Of a stretch of 34,676 nt of DNA, positions 1 to 10,685 are shown one piece after another. Location: positions 1-34,676 of the forward strand of contig CALVNE010000010.1 in NCBI GenBank assembly GCA_944349515.1, written 5' to 3'. Both the position numbers and the translations under genes were made by a program. The stretch's first letter is position 1. Every line of letters starts with the position of its first letter. The notes beneath the pieces are model-generated. The model was not told the origin of the DNA, ran no database searches, and saw nothing but the letters and a program-made list of their open reading frames with translations. Source of the DNA: an uncultured Clostridia bacterium. Its GTDB lineage: Bacteria; Bacillota; Clostridia; Christensenellales; UBA1242.

Positions 1-33
1 TTTTTCTATTGTATAATATATTAGGTGATTATT

Positions 34-384
34 ATGAAAGAAAGCGTATTACATGAGAAGGCATTGCAATTTGCTGCTGATATAGTTAAATTTTATGAAA
101 ACTTTTTACTACTTAAAAAGGACAACACTATTGCGAAACAACTTATTCGGTCCGCAACAAGTATAGGCGCAAATCTTAATGAGGCGACCTATGGAAATTC
201 TAAGGCTGATTTTATTTCAAAACTTCACATTGCATTAAAGGAATGTTCTGAAAGTTTGTATTGGTTGCGACTAATAGATAAAGTGGGTTATGATATAGAT
301 AATTTGGATAAATTAATCAAAGAGTGCGAAGAAATAAAAGCACTTTTGATAAAATCAATCAATACAGCAAAATCGAATGGTTGA
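34..384 (+). CDS. Four helix bundle protein (23S rRNA IVS-protein family)
   Basis: A 116-residue all-helical protein matching the small four-helix-bundle family often annotated as 'S23 ribosomal protein' or IVS-encoded protein. The recognisable core is the helix segment with QLIRSATSIGANLNEA followed by KADFISKLHIALKECSE, where conserved polar residues lie between long amphipathic helices. The family occurs inside 23S rRNA intervening sequences and also as free-standing genes; here it stands alone. Its biochemical role is unknown. I chose the ATG at 34 rather than the in-frame GTG at 25, because the AGGTG that contains that GTG is placed as the Shine-Dalgarno site 6 nt before the ATG. It is followed by about 100 nt of AT-rich DNA and tRNA-Pro. 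The family assignment is firm, the function is not. Confidence 0.8.
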   Translation: MKESVLHEKALQFAADIVKFYENFLLLKKDNTIAKQLIRSATSIGANLNEATYGNSKADFISKLHIALKECSESLYWLRLIDKVGYDIDNLDKLIKECEEIKALLIKSINTAKSNG

Positions 385-446
385 AATCAAACTAATAGAT
401 TTATTTATGCAACTTAATTTACAATAAAATAGCATACTCTTTTATT

Positions 447-474
447 TTGCTTTTAAAAAATTTTATGCTATAAT
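447..474 (+). promoter_or_regulatory. Promoter of tRNA-Pro
   Basis: TTGCTT (447-452), a 16 bp spacer and TATAAT (469-474) preceded by TG (extended -10). The -10 ends 12 nt before the mature tRNA 5' end, which fits transcription of this tRNA. Confidence 0.6.
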
Positions 475-486
475 ATTGTTGCTTTT

Positions 487-562
487 CGAGGTGTAGCGCA
501 GTTGGTAGCGCGCACGGTTCGGGACCGTGAGGCCGTGGGTTCGAGCCCCGCCACCTCGACCA
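487..562 (+). tRNA. tRNA-Pro (anticodon CGG)
   Basis: A complete 76-nt cloverleaf. The acceptor stem CGAGGTG pairs with CACCTCG (552-558), followed by discriminator A and an encoded CCA (560-562). The anticodon stem CACGG/CCGTG encloses loop TTCGGGA, so the anticodon is CGG, reading proline CCG. The T-arm contains GGTTCGAGCCC. No other tRNA is clustered with it. Confidence 0.97.
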
Positions 563-651
563 ACATTTAAGATTTAATTTGGCGATTAAACAATATATAA
601 CCTTTCATAAACATAAAATTGCTTTATGCATATATATTTTTAGAGGTGTTT

Positions 652-1227
652 ATGCTAAAAGGTCCGTATAAAAATATTCGCGTTGGAAGTATTGAGGCAT
701 TCGACTTGGCACGAGATAGCGTCATACATTTACACATTTTAAACTTACAGTTAATCGCAGTATTAACGGTGTTAAATTCAGATAAATTTAATGAGTGGTT
801 TAAAAATAAATATGCCTTAACAGCAAAAGAAGAAAGTTGCAGAATGAAGAATGTGGTAACAAAGTATTTAAACAATTTGAACGGCGATTTGAATTCTTAT
901 ATGGCAAAGTTGGGTTATTTTAATTTTATGAAGCGAGAGGATGAACTTCCCTTTGAAGAGATAGATTTAAAAAATAATGTCTATTTATCTATTGTAAATG
1001 ATAAAAGATTTACGGACAATGACAAGTTTTTAAGTCTTGCGTCTTATTTTAAATTAAAGCTTGAGGCAGTTGGTGCGAAGGTTGAAAAAGCATCACAAAG
1101 CTGGAAAGATGAGCAGTTTGATGAATTTAAAACACGTTTAACAAAGGTGGCGCGTCTTGGTGTTCAAAGGTATCCCGAAATATTTAGAGATTATGCACGA
1201 ATATGCCAAAAAGAAAATATTAAATGA
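652..1227 (+). CDS. Hypothetical protein, 191 aa
   Basis: I do not recognise this protein. It is predicted soluble: no signal peptide, no membrane span, rich in Lys, Glu and Asn, mostly helical. The ATG at 652 is preferred over the upstream in-frame TTG at 619, because AGAGGTG (642-648) sits just before it and nothing precedes 619. It lies between tRNA-Pro and groESL on the same strand. The groES promoter starts about 40 nt after its stop, so it is probably transcribed separately. The real-gene call rests on the Shine-Dalgarno site, the length and the absence of a competing frame. Confidence 0.65.
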   Translation: MLKGPYKNIRVGSIEAFDLARDSVIHLHILNLQLIAVLTVLNSDKFNEWFKNKYALTAKEESCRMKNVVTKYLNNLNGDLNSYMAKLGYFNFMKREDELPFEEIDLKNNVYLSIVNDKRFTDNDKFLSLASYFKLKLEAVGAKVEKASQSWKDEQFDEFKTRLTKVARLGVQRYPEIFRDYARICQKENIK

Positions 1228-1269
1228 TTGCCAGATCGACAATATTTTCTCATTCATTGACATATTTAC

Positions 1270-1298
1270 TTTACTTTTATTTTGCAAACGACTATAAT
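1270..1298 (+). promoter_or_regulatory. Promoter of groESL
   Basis: TTTACT (1270-1275), 17 bp, TATAAT (1293-1298), 27 nt upstream of the groES ATG. No CIRCE inverted repeat (TTAGCACTC-N9-GAGTGCTAA), the usual HrcA operator in Firmicutes, is present between 1228 and 1325. If HrcA control exists here it does not use a recognisable site. Confidence 0.65.
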
Positions 1299-1325
1299 TT
1301 GTATGGTAAAAGGAGTGTGAAAAAT

Positions 1326-3236
<1,911 letters not shown>

Positions 3237-3353
3237 TTTTAAACACCAAAATCTCGCTCACTACACTTTTTGATGAATAAAATTCAAAAGGAACAAGATA
3301 TTATCATATTTCAAAGCACTATCCACGCCTAGTTTTAGGCGAAATAGATTAAC

Positions 3354-3385
3354 AAATCTACACTTAATAAGGTGTAGATTTTTTT
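3354..3385 (+). terminator. Rho-independent terminator of groESL
   Basis: A 10-bp perfect stem, AAATCTACAC (3354-3363) with GTGTAGATTT (3372-3381), an 8-nt loop and a T-run to 3385. A smaller hairpin, CGCCTA/TAGGCG (3326-3341), lies just upstream. Confidence 0.85.
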
Positions 3386-3411
3386 CTTTGCGCTTATCTA
3401 AAACTTACCTA

Positions 3412-3440
3412 TTGACACGGGGGCGGAATTGTGATAAAAT
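3412..3440 (+). promoter_or_regulatory. Strong sigma-A promoter for the 534-aa orphan gene
   Basis: TTGACA (3412-3417), exactly 17 bp, TAAAAT (3435-3440), 21 nt before the ATG. The spacer starts with a G-rich run, giving TTGACACGGGGGCGG, similar to the promoter of the orphan gene at 27601. Confidence 0.8.
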
Positions 3441-3461
3441 AAGCGTAGTTGAGGTGGAGAT

Positions 3462-5066
3462 ATGATTAAAGATGATTTATTGAACGCAAATGATAAGTTT
3501 GCGCTAAAAAAGTATGGATACACGCTTGAAGAGTTAGAGGAAACCTACGAAAATTTCAAAAAGAGTAGGACGTACAAAATTATGCCTACGCTTGAGTTTA
3601 AAGAGGATAAAGACGAAAATTTTGATGAACTCTATTTCTGCTTAATAAGTGGAAAATTGCGCTCTATCTCCGAATTGCCTTTGCTTATATACAAATCATA
3701 CGTTGTAGCCGGCAAAGAAAAAGAGGTGATAAAATATTTCAGCATTGTCGACCAAGACATTAAAACTATACAACTTTTAACCATGAAATACCTTGGTGAA
3801 TACTTGGTTAAAGATGAGGAGCGCGCAGAATTTGATGCGTTGGCGAATAAAGAGAAATTGAGTACAAAAAATGCTAACGATTACCTTGGCGCGCTGGTGA
3901 CCCGCCGTTTAGAGGAGAGATTTAATGGTCAAATATATTTTGCCTTCCCACACCAAAACAGCACAAGTCCTTTGAAAAAAACAATCACCACGTGGCTTAC
4001 TACTAATGGCTTGAATGTTTTACCAACGTCGCAAAATATGCCAACAATCTTCCTTTCTGCCAACAAAAACCCGGTCGCTGACCAAGACTTTTTGGCAGAG
4101 ATGTTTATCGACCTTGTAAAAAATTATGGCGAAAATTTAAAAACAATACTTCAATGTGACGCTCCTAGGGCATACAACCTTCTTAATGGTGAAATAGTCA
4201 AGCGCAATTGGAACGTAATGCAAGAACTTATTGAAAGCATGAAAGACATCATGACCGAAAATACCCAACAGAGAGAAGATGTTCAGAAAGCCTTGGAAAG
4301 TGTGGTGTTTATTAACGATAAGGAACTTGGCAAATTCTTGAAAATTCATACCACCGATAAGCGCGGAGAGGAGTATGATAATGTGACAGAAGCCTTAAAC
4401 AAGGCTATCTACGACAATGACGATAGGAATGATAAGGAAGATTTAGCAGACTTTATCTGCACGTTATACAAAATTCGCAAGGCGCTTTCTGTTTCAAAAA
4501 CAGACAAAAATGGCGAAACTTACAACTTTCCAACTAACTATTTTAAGGTCTGCACCATGATTCCTCGAAATTGCTATGACTCCGTGGGAAGGTTGGCAAA
4601 GGTCATCGGCAATAAAACAAAGAAGATAGAAGAAGACGAGGCATACCGCTATAGCGAGGAAGGAAGAAAGAAGTACAATCATCTGTGTGTTTTAAAAGAT
4701 GCCTTGGAAGAAGTGAGAGTTTTGATGAGAAAAAACTTCGATTGGTCGTGGAGCGCTCGAGCCTCATTTTACACTCACTATAACAATCACGATAAACTTA
4801 ATGTTACCAAGGTTTTAAGCACGGTGTATCAAAACAATATCGACAGAATTAAGTCAAATACGGGCAACATATCAAATGAAGAAGTAGTTAAAATTGCCGA
4901 GGAAACAGTGAAATATATGAAAGAGCACAACCTTCCAAACCAATCTTCGTGCGTTAAAACGGTGTATAAATCGCTAATTTATGGTCACAGCCCACTTTCA
5001 GAGGAATACGAGAAAAACGACCAAAACGCCAATAAGAGAGAGGGAACTGGGCGTCAATTTTCTTAA
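3462..5066 (+). CDS. Orphan cytoplasmic protein, 534 aa
   Basis: I do not recognise this protein. No signal peptide, membrane span or known catalytic motif is visible. It is predicted largely helical and very charged. The middle third (about residues 165-205) has a less charged stretch including FAFPHQNSTSP and an alternating hydrophobic pattern. The C-terminus after about 510 is disordered and hydrophilic. The ATG at 3462 follows GAGGTGGAGAT. It is a single-gene unit: a promoter at 3412-3440, its own terminator at 5118-5145, and housekeeping operons on both sides. A clean frame and good signals make it a real, expressed gene. It may be restricted to this lineage. Confidence 0.8.
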   Translation: MIKDDLLNANDKFALKKYGYTLEELEETYENFKKSRTYKIMPTLEFKEDKDENFDELYFCLISGKLRSISELPLLIYKSYVVAGKEKEVIKYFSIVDQDIKTIQLLTMKYLGEYLVKDEERAEFDALANKEKLSTKNANDYLGALVTRRLEERFNGQIYFAFPHQNSTSPLKKTITTWLTTNGLNVLPTSQNMPTIFLSANKNPVADQDFLAEMFIDLVKNYGENLKTILQCDAPRAYNLLNGEIVKRNWNVMQELIESMKDIMTENTQQREDVQKALESVVFINDKELGKFLKIHTTDKRGEEYDNVTEALNKAIYDNDDRNDKEDLADFICTLYKIRKALSVSKTDKNGETYNFPTNYFKVCTMIPRNCYDSVGRLAKVIGNKTKKIEEDEAYRYSEEGRKKYNHLCVLKDALEEVRVLMRKNFDWSWSARASFYTHYNNHDKLNVTKVLSTVYQNNIDRIKSNTGNISNEEVVKIAEETVKYMKEHNLPNQSSCVKTVYKSLIYGHSPLSEEYEKNDQNANKREGTGRQFS

Positions 5067-5117
5067 AGTTTGCGCCATTTGTGCGTAATTTACGCAAAAA
5101 ATATCCAAAAACACAAC

Positions 5118-5145
5118 AAAATGCCTTATTTTTAAGGCATTTTTT
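5118..5145 (+). terminator. Rho-independent terminator of the 534-aa gene
   Basis: Stem AAAATGCCTT (5118-5127) with AAGGCATTTT (5134-5143), a 6-nt loop and a T-run. A further small palindrome, TGCGTAATTTACGCA, precedes it. Confidence 0.85.
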
Positions 5146-5176
5146 ATAAATTTTTAAAGGAAATTTAATTTATTTG

Positions 5177-5185
5177 TGGTATAAT
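5177..5185 (+). promoter_or_regulatory. Extended -10 promoter of dnaG-sigA
   Basis: TGG followed by TATAAT (5180-5185) forms an extended -10. No good -35 is seen 17 bp upstream. A second TATAAT lies at 5191-5196. Either would give a leader of roughly 15-25 nt before the TTAGGAGAT Shine-Dalgarno site of dnaG. Confidence 0.5.
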
Positions 5186-5217
5186 AGGGTTATAATGTTA
5201 TTTTTTAGGAGATAAAG

Positions 5218-6978
5218 TTGCAGTTTTTTTCCGCCGATTGGTTGCAAGAACTTAAAAGGAAAAGTGACCTTGTCAGCATTGCCTCAAACTATCTGCGCCT
5301 AGAACAAAAAGGTAGGCGCTTTTGGGCTTGCTGTCCGTTTCACAACGAAAAAACGCCCTCGTTTTCGATAAGTGCCGAGGACGGAGTTTATTATTGCTTT
5401 GGCTGTAAGGAGAGTGGCGATGTCATAAAGTTTGTGGAGAAAATGGAAAATGTCGACTTTTACGATGCCGTTAAACTTTTGGCGGACAAGGCTGGTGTTC
5501 CCATTCCCGAACTTGTGACGAGCGAGGAGGCGGGTAAAAAGCAAAAGCAAAAGGAAAGAATTTTAGAGGCGCTTTCCTTGGCGCAAAAACACTACGAGGA
5601 AAATTTATATAATAAGGACGCCGTTATAGCGCAACAATACATAAAGAAGAGAAAGTTTACTCGTCGTGAACTTAACGACTTTAAAATTGGCTACTCTAAG
5701 GATTGGACGGACATTGTTAACTATCTTCACAACAAGGGCTTTTCTGACGAGGAACTTGTGCTTTCGGGTATATGCGGAAGGAAGGGCGACAGGGTGTTTG
5801 ATGTGCTGGCGAACAGGTTGGTTTTTCCCATTTTTAGCGCCTTCAACGAGTGCATAGGTTTCAGTGCACGAGCGCTAGAGAAGACCGACTTTGCAAAATA
5901 TAAAAACACCGCTGAAACGCCGGTTTTTCAAAAGGGGAGGGTGGTGTTTGGAATCAATCTTTTGAAGCAACTTAAACAACAACAAGGGCTTGACAAGATA
6001 ATTTTGGTGGAAGGGCAAATGGATGTTATCGCCATGCACAAGGGTGGCTTTAAAAACACCGTGGCTTGCATGGGCACGGCGCTCACCAAGGACCACATTC
6101 AAGAACTAAAACGCTACTCAAAGAACATTGTTCTATGCTTCGATAACGACGGCGCCGGTGAAAAGGCGACAATCCGCGCAATTGAACTCTTTAGAGACGA
6201 AGGCGTCGACCTTAGGGTTGCCTCTCTGCACGGCGGGAAGGACGCCGACGAGGTTTTGAATAACCTTGGCAGCGACGAACTTCAAAAGATGATAGACAGC
6301 GCCGAGCCGTACATGAACTATCTAATTTCTTACTACAAAAAACAGTATAATTTGAACAAGCCGGAAGAGAAAGGGCGGTTTGTGAAGGCGGTGCTAAGCG
6401 AGATTAAGAAACTTGAACTAGACACCGAACGGGAACCATACTTAGACATCGTGCGCGACTTAACCAACATTCCGGTGGAGGTGTTGCGGCGCGACTTGGG
6501 CGGAAGAATCAAAATTGAAACGCCTAAAAAGGAAAATGCCGAACCGCTAAAGGTGGAAGGCGGAAATGTTAAGGCTGTGGAGTTTATTCTATCTTCCATG
6601 TTACATCACAAGGATTTTGTCAATAATCAAATTGACTATATGAAACTTTTAGAAGGATATGAAAGGTATTTAAACATAATCAAATTGAACTTACCGCTCT
6701 CTTCGCTTTACGACCTTGAAGGCACAAATGAAGACAAAATGCTTTTAAATATGATAAACTACAATTTCAGCCTTTACGAGGGCGTCGAGAAAAAGTATTT
6801 TAGCGAGTGCGTTTGGCTTATTGCGGAAGAAAAACTAAGAAAAGAACAAGCGAAGTTGAATGCGGAATACAAGAACTGCGAAGATTTAACCTTGCGTGCG
6901 GAAATTGCAAAGAGGCTAGGGAAAATTGCCAGCGATTTAAAAAATAAAAACTTGGAGGTTTTTTATGTTAGAGGATAA
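5218..6978 (+). CDS. dnaG: DNA primase DnaG
   Basis: A 586-residue bacterial primase, which makes RNA primers on the lagging strand. The N-terminal zinc-binding domain has Cys39, His42 (CCPFH), Cys60 and Cys63 (CFGC). The TOPRIM catalytic core has the VEGQMD motif (Glu265) and [11 protein letters not shown] (Asp309, Asp311), which bind metal. The remainder is the helicase-interaction domain, normal in length for Firmicutes. The start is the rare TTG at 5218, required because the zinc domain begins only a few residues later; AGGAGAT lies 5 nt upstream. The 3' end overlaps sigA by 14 nt, so the two genes are translationally linked as in the classic macromolecular synthesis operon. Confidence 0.97.
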   Translation: MQFFSADWLQELKRKSDLVSIASNYLRLEQKGRRFWACCPFHNEKTPSFSISAEDGVYYCFGCKESGDVIKFVEKMENVDFYDAVKLLADKAGVPIPELVTSEEAGKKQKQKERILEALSLAQKHYEENLYNKDAVIAQQYIKKRKFTRRELNDFKIGYSKDWTDIVNYLHNKGFSDEELVLSGICGRKGDRVFDVLANRLVFPIFSAFNECIGFSARALEKTDFAKYKNTAETPVFQKGRVVFGINLLKQLKQQQGLDKIILVEGQMDVIAMHKGGFKNTVACMGTALTKDHIQELKRYSKNIVLCFDNDGAGEKATIRAIELFRDEGVDLRVASLHGGKDADEVLNNLGSDELQKMIDSAEPYMNYLISYYKKQYNLNKPEEKGRFVKAVLSEIKKLELDTEREPYLDIVRDLTNIPVEVLRRDLGGRIKIETPKKENAEPLKVEGGNVKAVEFILSSMLHHKDFVNNQIDYMKLLEGYERYLNIIKLNLPLSSLYDLEGTNEDKMLLNMINYNFSLYEGVEKKYFSECVWLIAEEKLRKEQAKLNAEYKNCEDLTLRAEIAKRLGKIASDLKNKNLEVFYVRG

Positions 6979-8035
6979 GACAGAGGATAAAGCAAAAATA
7001 GTCTATGATAAACTTTTGGCACTTGCCATGAAAAAGGGGTCGATAAACGCCGACGACGTGTATTTTAGTATGCTTAAGGTGGGTGAGAATGCCGAAAATA
7101 TCGAAAAATTTTTGCAGAGTTTAGAAAAGAAGGGCGTTAAGGTAATTAAGTCGAACGATGAGGATCTTTTAAAGGATAATTTCGCCGACATCGCCATGTT
7201 TCCAAATGTGGACGACCCTGTGAAGATGTATCTAAAAGACATCGGTAAGGTGCCACTTCTGACAATGGAAGAGGAGCGTGACTACGCGCAAAAAGCCATG
7301 CAGGGCGACGAGTATGCCAAAAAAATGCTGTGCGAAAGCAATCTCAGGCTTGTTGTCAGCGTGGCAAAACGCTATGTTGGCAAAACCTCAATGTCGTTTT
7401 TGGACCTCATTCAAGAGGGCAATTTGGGACTTTTAAAAGCGGTGGAAAAGTTTGATTATACCAAGGGATTTAAATTCTCCACATATGCCACTTGGTGGAT
7501 AAGACAAGCGATAACTCGCGCTATGGCTGACCAATCTAGGACGATAAGAATTCCGGTGCACATGGTGGAGACCATCAACAAGTACGTCAAGGTGGTTAGA
7601 ATGTTAATGCAAAAGTTGGGCAGGGAACCGACCATTGAAGAGATCGCCGGTGAAATGGGACTTAGCGTTGCTAAGGTTTTGGAAATCAAGCGCACCTCGC
7701 AAGACCCTATCTCGCTTGAAACCCCAATGGGCGAAGAGGACGACGGCAAAATGGCGGACATCATCGAGGACGAATCCACCAAGTCGCCTATGGAGAGCGC
7801 GTCACAAAGTTTGCTTCGCGAACAACTTCTCGCGGTCATCGACACGCTGACTCCGCGCGAGCAAGAGGTCATTCGTCAGCGCTATGGGCTAATGGACGGC
7901 AAGCAGAAAACTTTGGAAGAAGTAGGCAGAGAATTTTCCGTTACAAGGGAACGCATAAGGCAAATTGAGGCAAAGGCACTAAGAAAACTTAAACATCCAA
8001 ACAGAAGTAAACGCCTTGCCGACTTTGTGGAATAG
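6965..8035 (+). CDS. sigA: Primary sigma factor SigA (RpoD, sigma-70)
   Basis: A 356-residue housekeeping sigma factor of Bacillus/Clostridium size, without the long non-conserved insert of Proteobacteria. Region 1.1 occupies about residues 10-75. Region 1.2 contains [16 protein letters not shown]. Region 2 has [19 protein letters not shown] and [16 protein letters not shown] (about 145-186), for core binding and -10 recognition. Region 4.2 ends with [17 protein letters not shown], the -35 recognition helix. The ATG follows GGAGGT (6954-6959) inside the end of dnaG. The promoters visible across the window are the consensus expected for this factor. Confidence 0.98.
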   Translation: MLEDKTEDKAKIVYDKLLALAMKKGSINADDVYFSMLKVGENAENIEKFLQSLEKKGVKVIKSNDEDLLKDNFADIAMFPNVDDPVKMYLKDIGKVPLLTMEEERDYAQKAMQGDEYAKKMLCESNLRLVVSVAKRYVGKTSMSFLDLIQEGNLGLLKAVEKFDYTKGFKFSTYATWWIRQAITRAMADQSRTIRIPVHMVETINKYVKVVRMLMQKLGREPTIEEIAGEMGLSVAKVLEIKRTSQDPISLETPMGEEDDGKMADIIEDESTKSPMESASQSLLREQLLAVIDTLTPREQEVIRQRYGLMDGKQKTLEEVGREFSVTRERIRQIEAKALRKLKHPNRSKRLADFVE

Positions 8036-8043
8036 GAGGTAGT

Positions 8044-8745
8044 ATGGATTTAACAAACTTATTAAAATATCAAGAACTCGACGAAAAGTTATATCAAGTT
8101 GAGCAAAAATTGAAAAACAGCCCAGCAAAAAAGAGGGCTAGCGAACTCTCTAAGGTGGCAAAAAATGCGCAAGTGAAGTCTAACGAACTTGAAGAAGAGG
8201 CAACAAAGGCGCTGAAAGAGATTGAAGATGTTAAAGAAAAATTCGAGCAGAACAGAAAAAGCCTTCAAACGCTTGTAAGTAAGGAACTTGACAACCTTTC
8301 CATGGAAGAACTAGATAAGATGTCAAGTTTAAAACAGAAAATTTTAAGCAACTTAAACTTCTTAGAAAAGCACCTTCAAAAACTTGCCGAACTTATCAAC
8401 AGAATTTTGATTGATTTCAACAAAACCAAAAAGATGTACGATACCGCAAGGGTGCAATTCATGGAGTGCAAGACAAAGATTGACGAGGAAACAAAAACGC
8501 TAGAACCGGAGAAAGCAAGGCTGACAAAGGAACTTGAAGATTTGTCGAAAAGTGTCGAAAAAAATCTGTTAAGCGAATATAAAAAGCGTCGTAATGACAA
8601 TATCTTTCCGGTCATCGTGCCACTTGAAGGCACCAACTTCTGCGGAAGATGTCGCATGGAACTGCCTATGGTGGCAATTTCGCGCATTAAAGATGTTGGC
8701 GTAATAACTTGCGAACACTGTAAGCGTTTAGTTTATAAAAAGTAG
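8044..8745 (+). CDS. Coiled-coil zinc-ribbon protein (C4-type, COG1579-like)
   Basis: A 233-residue protein in two parts. Residues about 5-185 form a long, charged antiparallel coiled coil. The C-terminus is a zinc ribbon with Cys200-x2-Cys203 (FCGRC) and Cys223-x2-Cys226 (CEHC). This is the layout of the 'C4-type zinc ribbon domain' family (formerly DUF164), thought to bind nucleic acid, whose exact function is unsettled. It starts 8 nt after sigA behind TAGGAGG, so it is the third gene of the dnaG-sigA operon. The family call is good; the function is uncertain. Confidence 0.85.
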   Translation: MDLTNLLKYQELDEKLYQVEQKLKNSPAKKRASELSKVAKNAQVKSNELEEEATKALKEIEDVKEKFEQNRKSLQTLVSKELDNLSMEELDKMSSLKQKILSNLNFLEKHLQKLAELINRILIDFNKTKKMYDTARVQFMECKTKIDEETKTLEPEKARLTKELEDLSKSVEKNLLSEYKKRRNDNIFPVIVPLEGTNFCGRCRMELPMVAISRIKDVGVITCEHCKRLVYKK

Positions 8746-8780
8746 CATAATGTCATAAAATATTTAAAATTTTTAAGCAA

Positions 8781-8831
8781 AAAGATAGTGGAAAACTAAC
8801 CCGCGTGGTTAACGGTTGTCACTATTTTTTT
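8781..8831 (+). terminator. Terminator of the dnaG-sigA operon
   Basis: Nested hairpin: outer ATAGTG (8785-8790) with CACTAT (8820-8825), with A/T pairs extending it outward and a T-run to 8831, and inner CTAACC with GGTTA(A/G). The two-tier form is larger than an ordinary terminator. Confidence 0.65.
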
Positions 8832-9009
8832 GATGAAACAAATTTATTTAATTAAAACGAGCGCTAAAATGAACGAACCGCCTTTGAAAAACATATGTTA
8901 ATTTAAATTGTAACGCCGTATGAAATGAAAAATGTGCCAGAATTTATAAATTTATGGCAGTAAAGTTTTAACTAGGTGGTGTTTTATCGATACTAACCCG
9001 TCTAAATGA
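8832..9009. other. AT-rich intergenic stretch, no gene seen
   Basis: No frame with a start, Shine-Dalgarno site and codon bias is visible on either strand. The stretch lies between the operon terminator and the promoter at 9010. Confidence 0.5.
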
Positions 9010-9038
9010 TTGAAATATCCTTTCAAATGCGATATAAT
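9010..9038 (+). promoter_or_regulatory. Promoter of the decayed MBL-fold gene
   Basis: TTGAAA (9010-9015), 17 bp, TATAAT (9033-9038). The predicted start of transcription is about 3 nt before the ATG at 9048. Confidence 0.6.
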
Positions 9039-9047
9039 AAAAAAGAT

Positions 9048-9149
9048 ATGATTGAACTATATTGGTATGGGACGGCGACGGTACTTTTGGATATCGACGG
9101 CGAAAAGTTGCTGTTTTTTTTGTTAATTTTTACTCTTTCATTTGTGTAA
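9048..9149 (+). pseudogene. 5' remnant of a metallo-beta-lactamase-fold hydrolase gene
   Basis: The frame encodes 33 residues starting MIELYWYGTATVLLDIDGEK, then LLFF, and then runs into unrelated hydrophobic residues and a stop. The first 23 residues match the opening beta-strands of MBL-fold 'metal-dependent hydrolase' proteins, which usually continue with L-F-D-P and later an HxHxDH motif. Neither is present in any frame up to 9398, so the catalytic part is missing. The promoter is intact and there is no Shine-Dalgarno site. I read this as a truncated gene rather than a functional micro-protein, but the latter cannot be excluded. Confidence 0.5.
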
Positions 9150-9398
9150 GGCAAAATGAGTTTGCTTCTAAAAATGGGCGGATAAAGATATGCCATTGTG
9201 TACAATGGCAATTTTTTGTTAAGAGTTATTGATTCTTTTAATTGTGGCGAGAGTGAGGCTAAATCAAAAGGGTGCGAAAAACATTGCACATGAGGAATGT
9301 GCTTATTATAAAAAAGCGTTGGCGTTTATCTTTTTCGCTTTGATATGGCGTTTTGTTGTGTGAAAATTTGGCAGTTTTATGAAATATTTCGAAATAGA

Positions 9399-9770
9399 TT
9401 ATACATTGGCGCAAAGGTTCATGTTGAAAGCGGTGACAAGAATTCTTATAATTTTGCCTGAACTTGGTCGCTTTGTGCCTTCAATAACCGGCGCGTCGAA
9501 TAAATTGTTAATCTTTTGAAGCCCTTTATGTACAAACGCCTTTTCAATGGCGCTTCTAATGCTTCGCTCTACGCAATAGGCGCGTGTGTTATACTTTTCT
9601 GCCACTCTACCGTAAAGCCCTTCGCACAAATTTCTTGCGAGGTCTGCATCTTGAATTGCCAATTCCACTGCATAACTTAGATAATCAAAGCCGTCGAGGT
9701 CAATTCTGATGCCGATTTTTATCAATAAACGCCTAATTGATTTTTGAAGATCTGAGAGGTTTTGCTTCAT
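9399..9770 (-). CDS. Stand-alone Spo0A C-terminal (effector) domain protein
   Basis: A 123-residue protein that is almost entirely the DNA-binding domain of Spo0A, the sporulation master regulator. The hallmark order is present: an IRRLLIKIGIRIDLDGFDYL opening, AVELAIQD, LCEGLYGRVAEKYNT, then VERSIRSAIEKAF, which parallels the helix of Spo0A that contacts the 0A box, and finally a Ser-Gly-Lys-Ile region. The phospho-acceptor receiver domain that normally precedes it is absent. The start at 9770 is chosen because AAAGGAG (9777-9783) lies 6 nt upstream; the longer frame from 9830 is unlikely. It has its own promoter at 9816-9844. A second member of this type is at 14335-14727. It probably binds DNA constitutively or through partners. 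Confidence 0.8.
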   Translation of the reverse strand: MKQNLSDLQKSIRRLLIKIGIRIDLDGFDYLSYAVELAIQDADLARNLCEGLYGRVAEKYNTRAYCVERSIRSAIEKAFVHKGLQKINNLFDAPVIEGTKRPSSGKIIRILVTAFNMNLCANV

Positions 9771-9815
9771 ATTCATCTCCTTTTGTAAATATAGCAGTGA
9801 AAAATCACCACTAAT

Positions 9816-9844
9816 ATTATAGCATAGCAAAACTCCAAAATCAA
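9816..9844 (-). promoter_or_regulatory. Promoter of the first Spo0A-like gene
   Basis: Reading the minus strand: TTGATT (9844-9839), 17 bp, TATAAT (9821-9816) preceded by TGC (extended -10). The leader between it and the Shine-Dalgarno site contains a short hairpin, GGTGATTTTTCACT. Confidence 0.7.
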
Positions 9845-9882
9845 AGCGTTTTTAATAAAAGGTGCAATATTTTACAAAATAT

Positions 9883-10557
9883 TTATGCAAATTCCACAAT
9901 AACTTTGGCGTTAACTTCAATCTTTTGGTTCTCAAAATTGTTCAAATTATCCGCGCCGTCGCAGAAAGAGCGATAGAGGTAGTTTGAAGAGTAGGAATAG
10001 TCCTCTTTTATAGAAATGATGTTTAGATTTTTTCCACCTAAGGTTTCGCATTTTTCCATGGCGTTTTCCACTGCCTTAGTCATGGCTTCGTTATAGGCAC
10101 TGTTGAAATTTGACGAGGTGTAGGTTATGCTTCTTATTGAGGTTGCGCCGTTTTGCAAAATTGAGTCGAGGTAGGAGGTTATTTTGCCCAAATCATTCAC
10201 CGTGAAGGAGATGTAGCAGTTTGTGCTGTAACCCTTTAAATTCCTTCCATTATCGTAATCGTAGCACGCGTACGAGGAAAAACTGTCGACGTTAACATCG
10301 GTAACACCTAAATTCGCCAATTCCTCGGTGACAGCGTTAAGTTTATCAAGGTTGTCGTCCTTAGATTTCACACTGTCAACATCAAGCGTTTCAATGACGG
10401 CGCTCACCTTAGCGCTATCTGGCGCTATCTCCACAGTCGCATTGCCGATAACAGAGAGGCATTTTAAGTTGCTTTCCGCATAACTAGGCGCGCTTAGGCA
10501 AAACGACAACGCCACAAAGAGCAACAAAACAAAGATAGATAAAAATTTCTTTTTCAT
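9883..10557 (-). CDS. Secreted SIMPL-domain (DUF541) protein
   Basis: A 224-residue exported protein. Residues 1-28 form a clear signal peptide: MKKK, a hydrophobic core and a likely cleavage after SYAES. The rest is a SIMPL/DUF541 domain: an early SVIGNATVEIAPDSAKVSAVIET strand pair, the YSTNCYISFTVNDLGKI segment mid-protein, AYNEAMTKAVENAMEKCETLG in the characteristic long helix, and a final VNAKVIVEFA strand. The family includes periplasmic and surface proteins, some forming decameric rings; its role in Gram-positives is unclear. AGGAGG stands just upstream of the ATG. It is a single gene between the Spo0A-like gene and the methyltransferase. Confidence 0.85.
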   Translation of the reverse strand: MKKKFLSIFVLLLFVALSFCLSAPSYAESNLKCLSVIGNATVEIAPDSAKVSAVIETLDVDSVKSKDDNLDKLNAVTEELANLGVTDVNVDSFSSYACYDYDNGRNLKGYSTNCYISFTVNDLGKITSYLDSILQNGATSIRSITYTSSNFNSAYNEAMTKAVENAMEKCETLGGKNLNIISIKEDYSYSSNYLYRSFCDGADNLNNFENQKIEVNAKVIVEFA

Positions 10558-10685
10558 AGAACCTCCTAAGATTTCTCATAGGAAAGAGTGTGCAAAAAAG
10601 AAAAATTTACGCCCGAATATTTTGTCTAGTTTTGGCATAAATGCAAGTTTTTTTGTTTACAATTTCGTGTTATAAAGGCGCTTAT

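Noticed and set aside
1257..1262. TTGACA as the -35 of groESL
   Set aside because: It is 30 bp from the TATAAT at 1293, too far. TTTACT at 1270-1275 gives the normal 17 bp spacing.
9023..9289. An 88-residue minus-strand frame
   Set aside because: It is antisense to the MBL remnant and its promoter, and has no ribosome site or codon bias.
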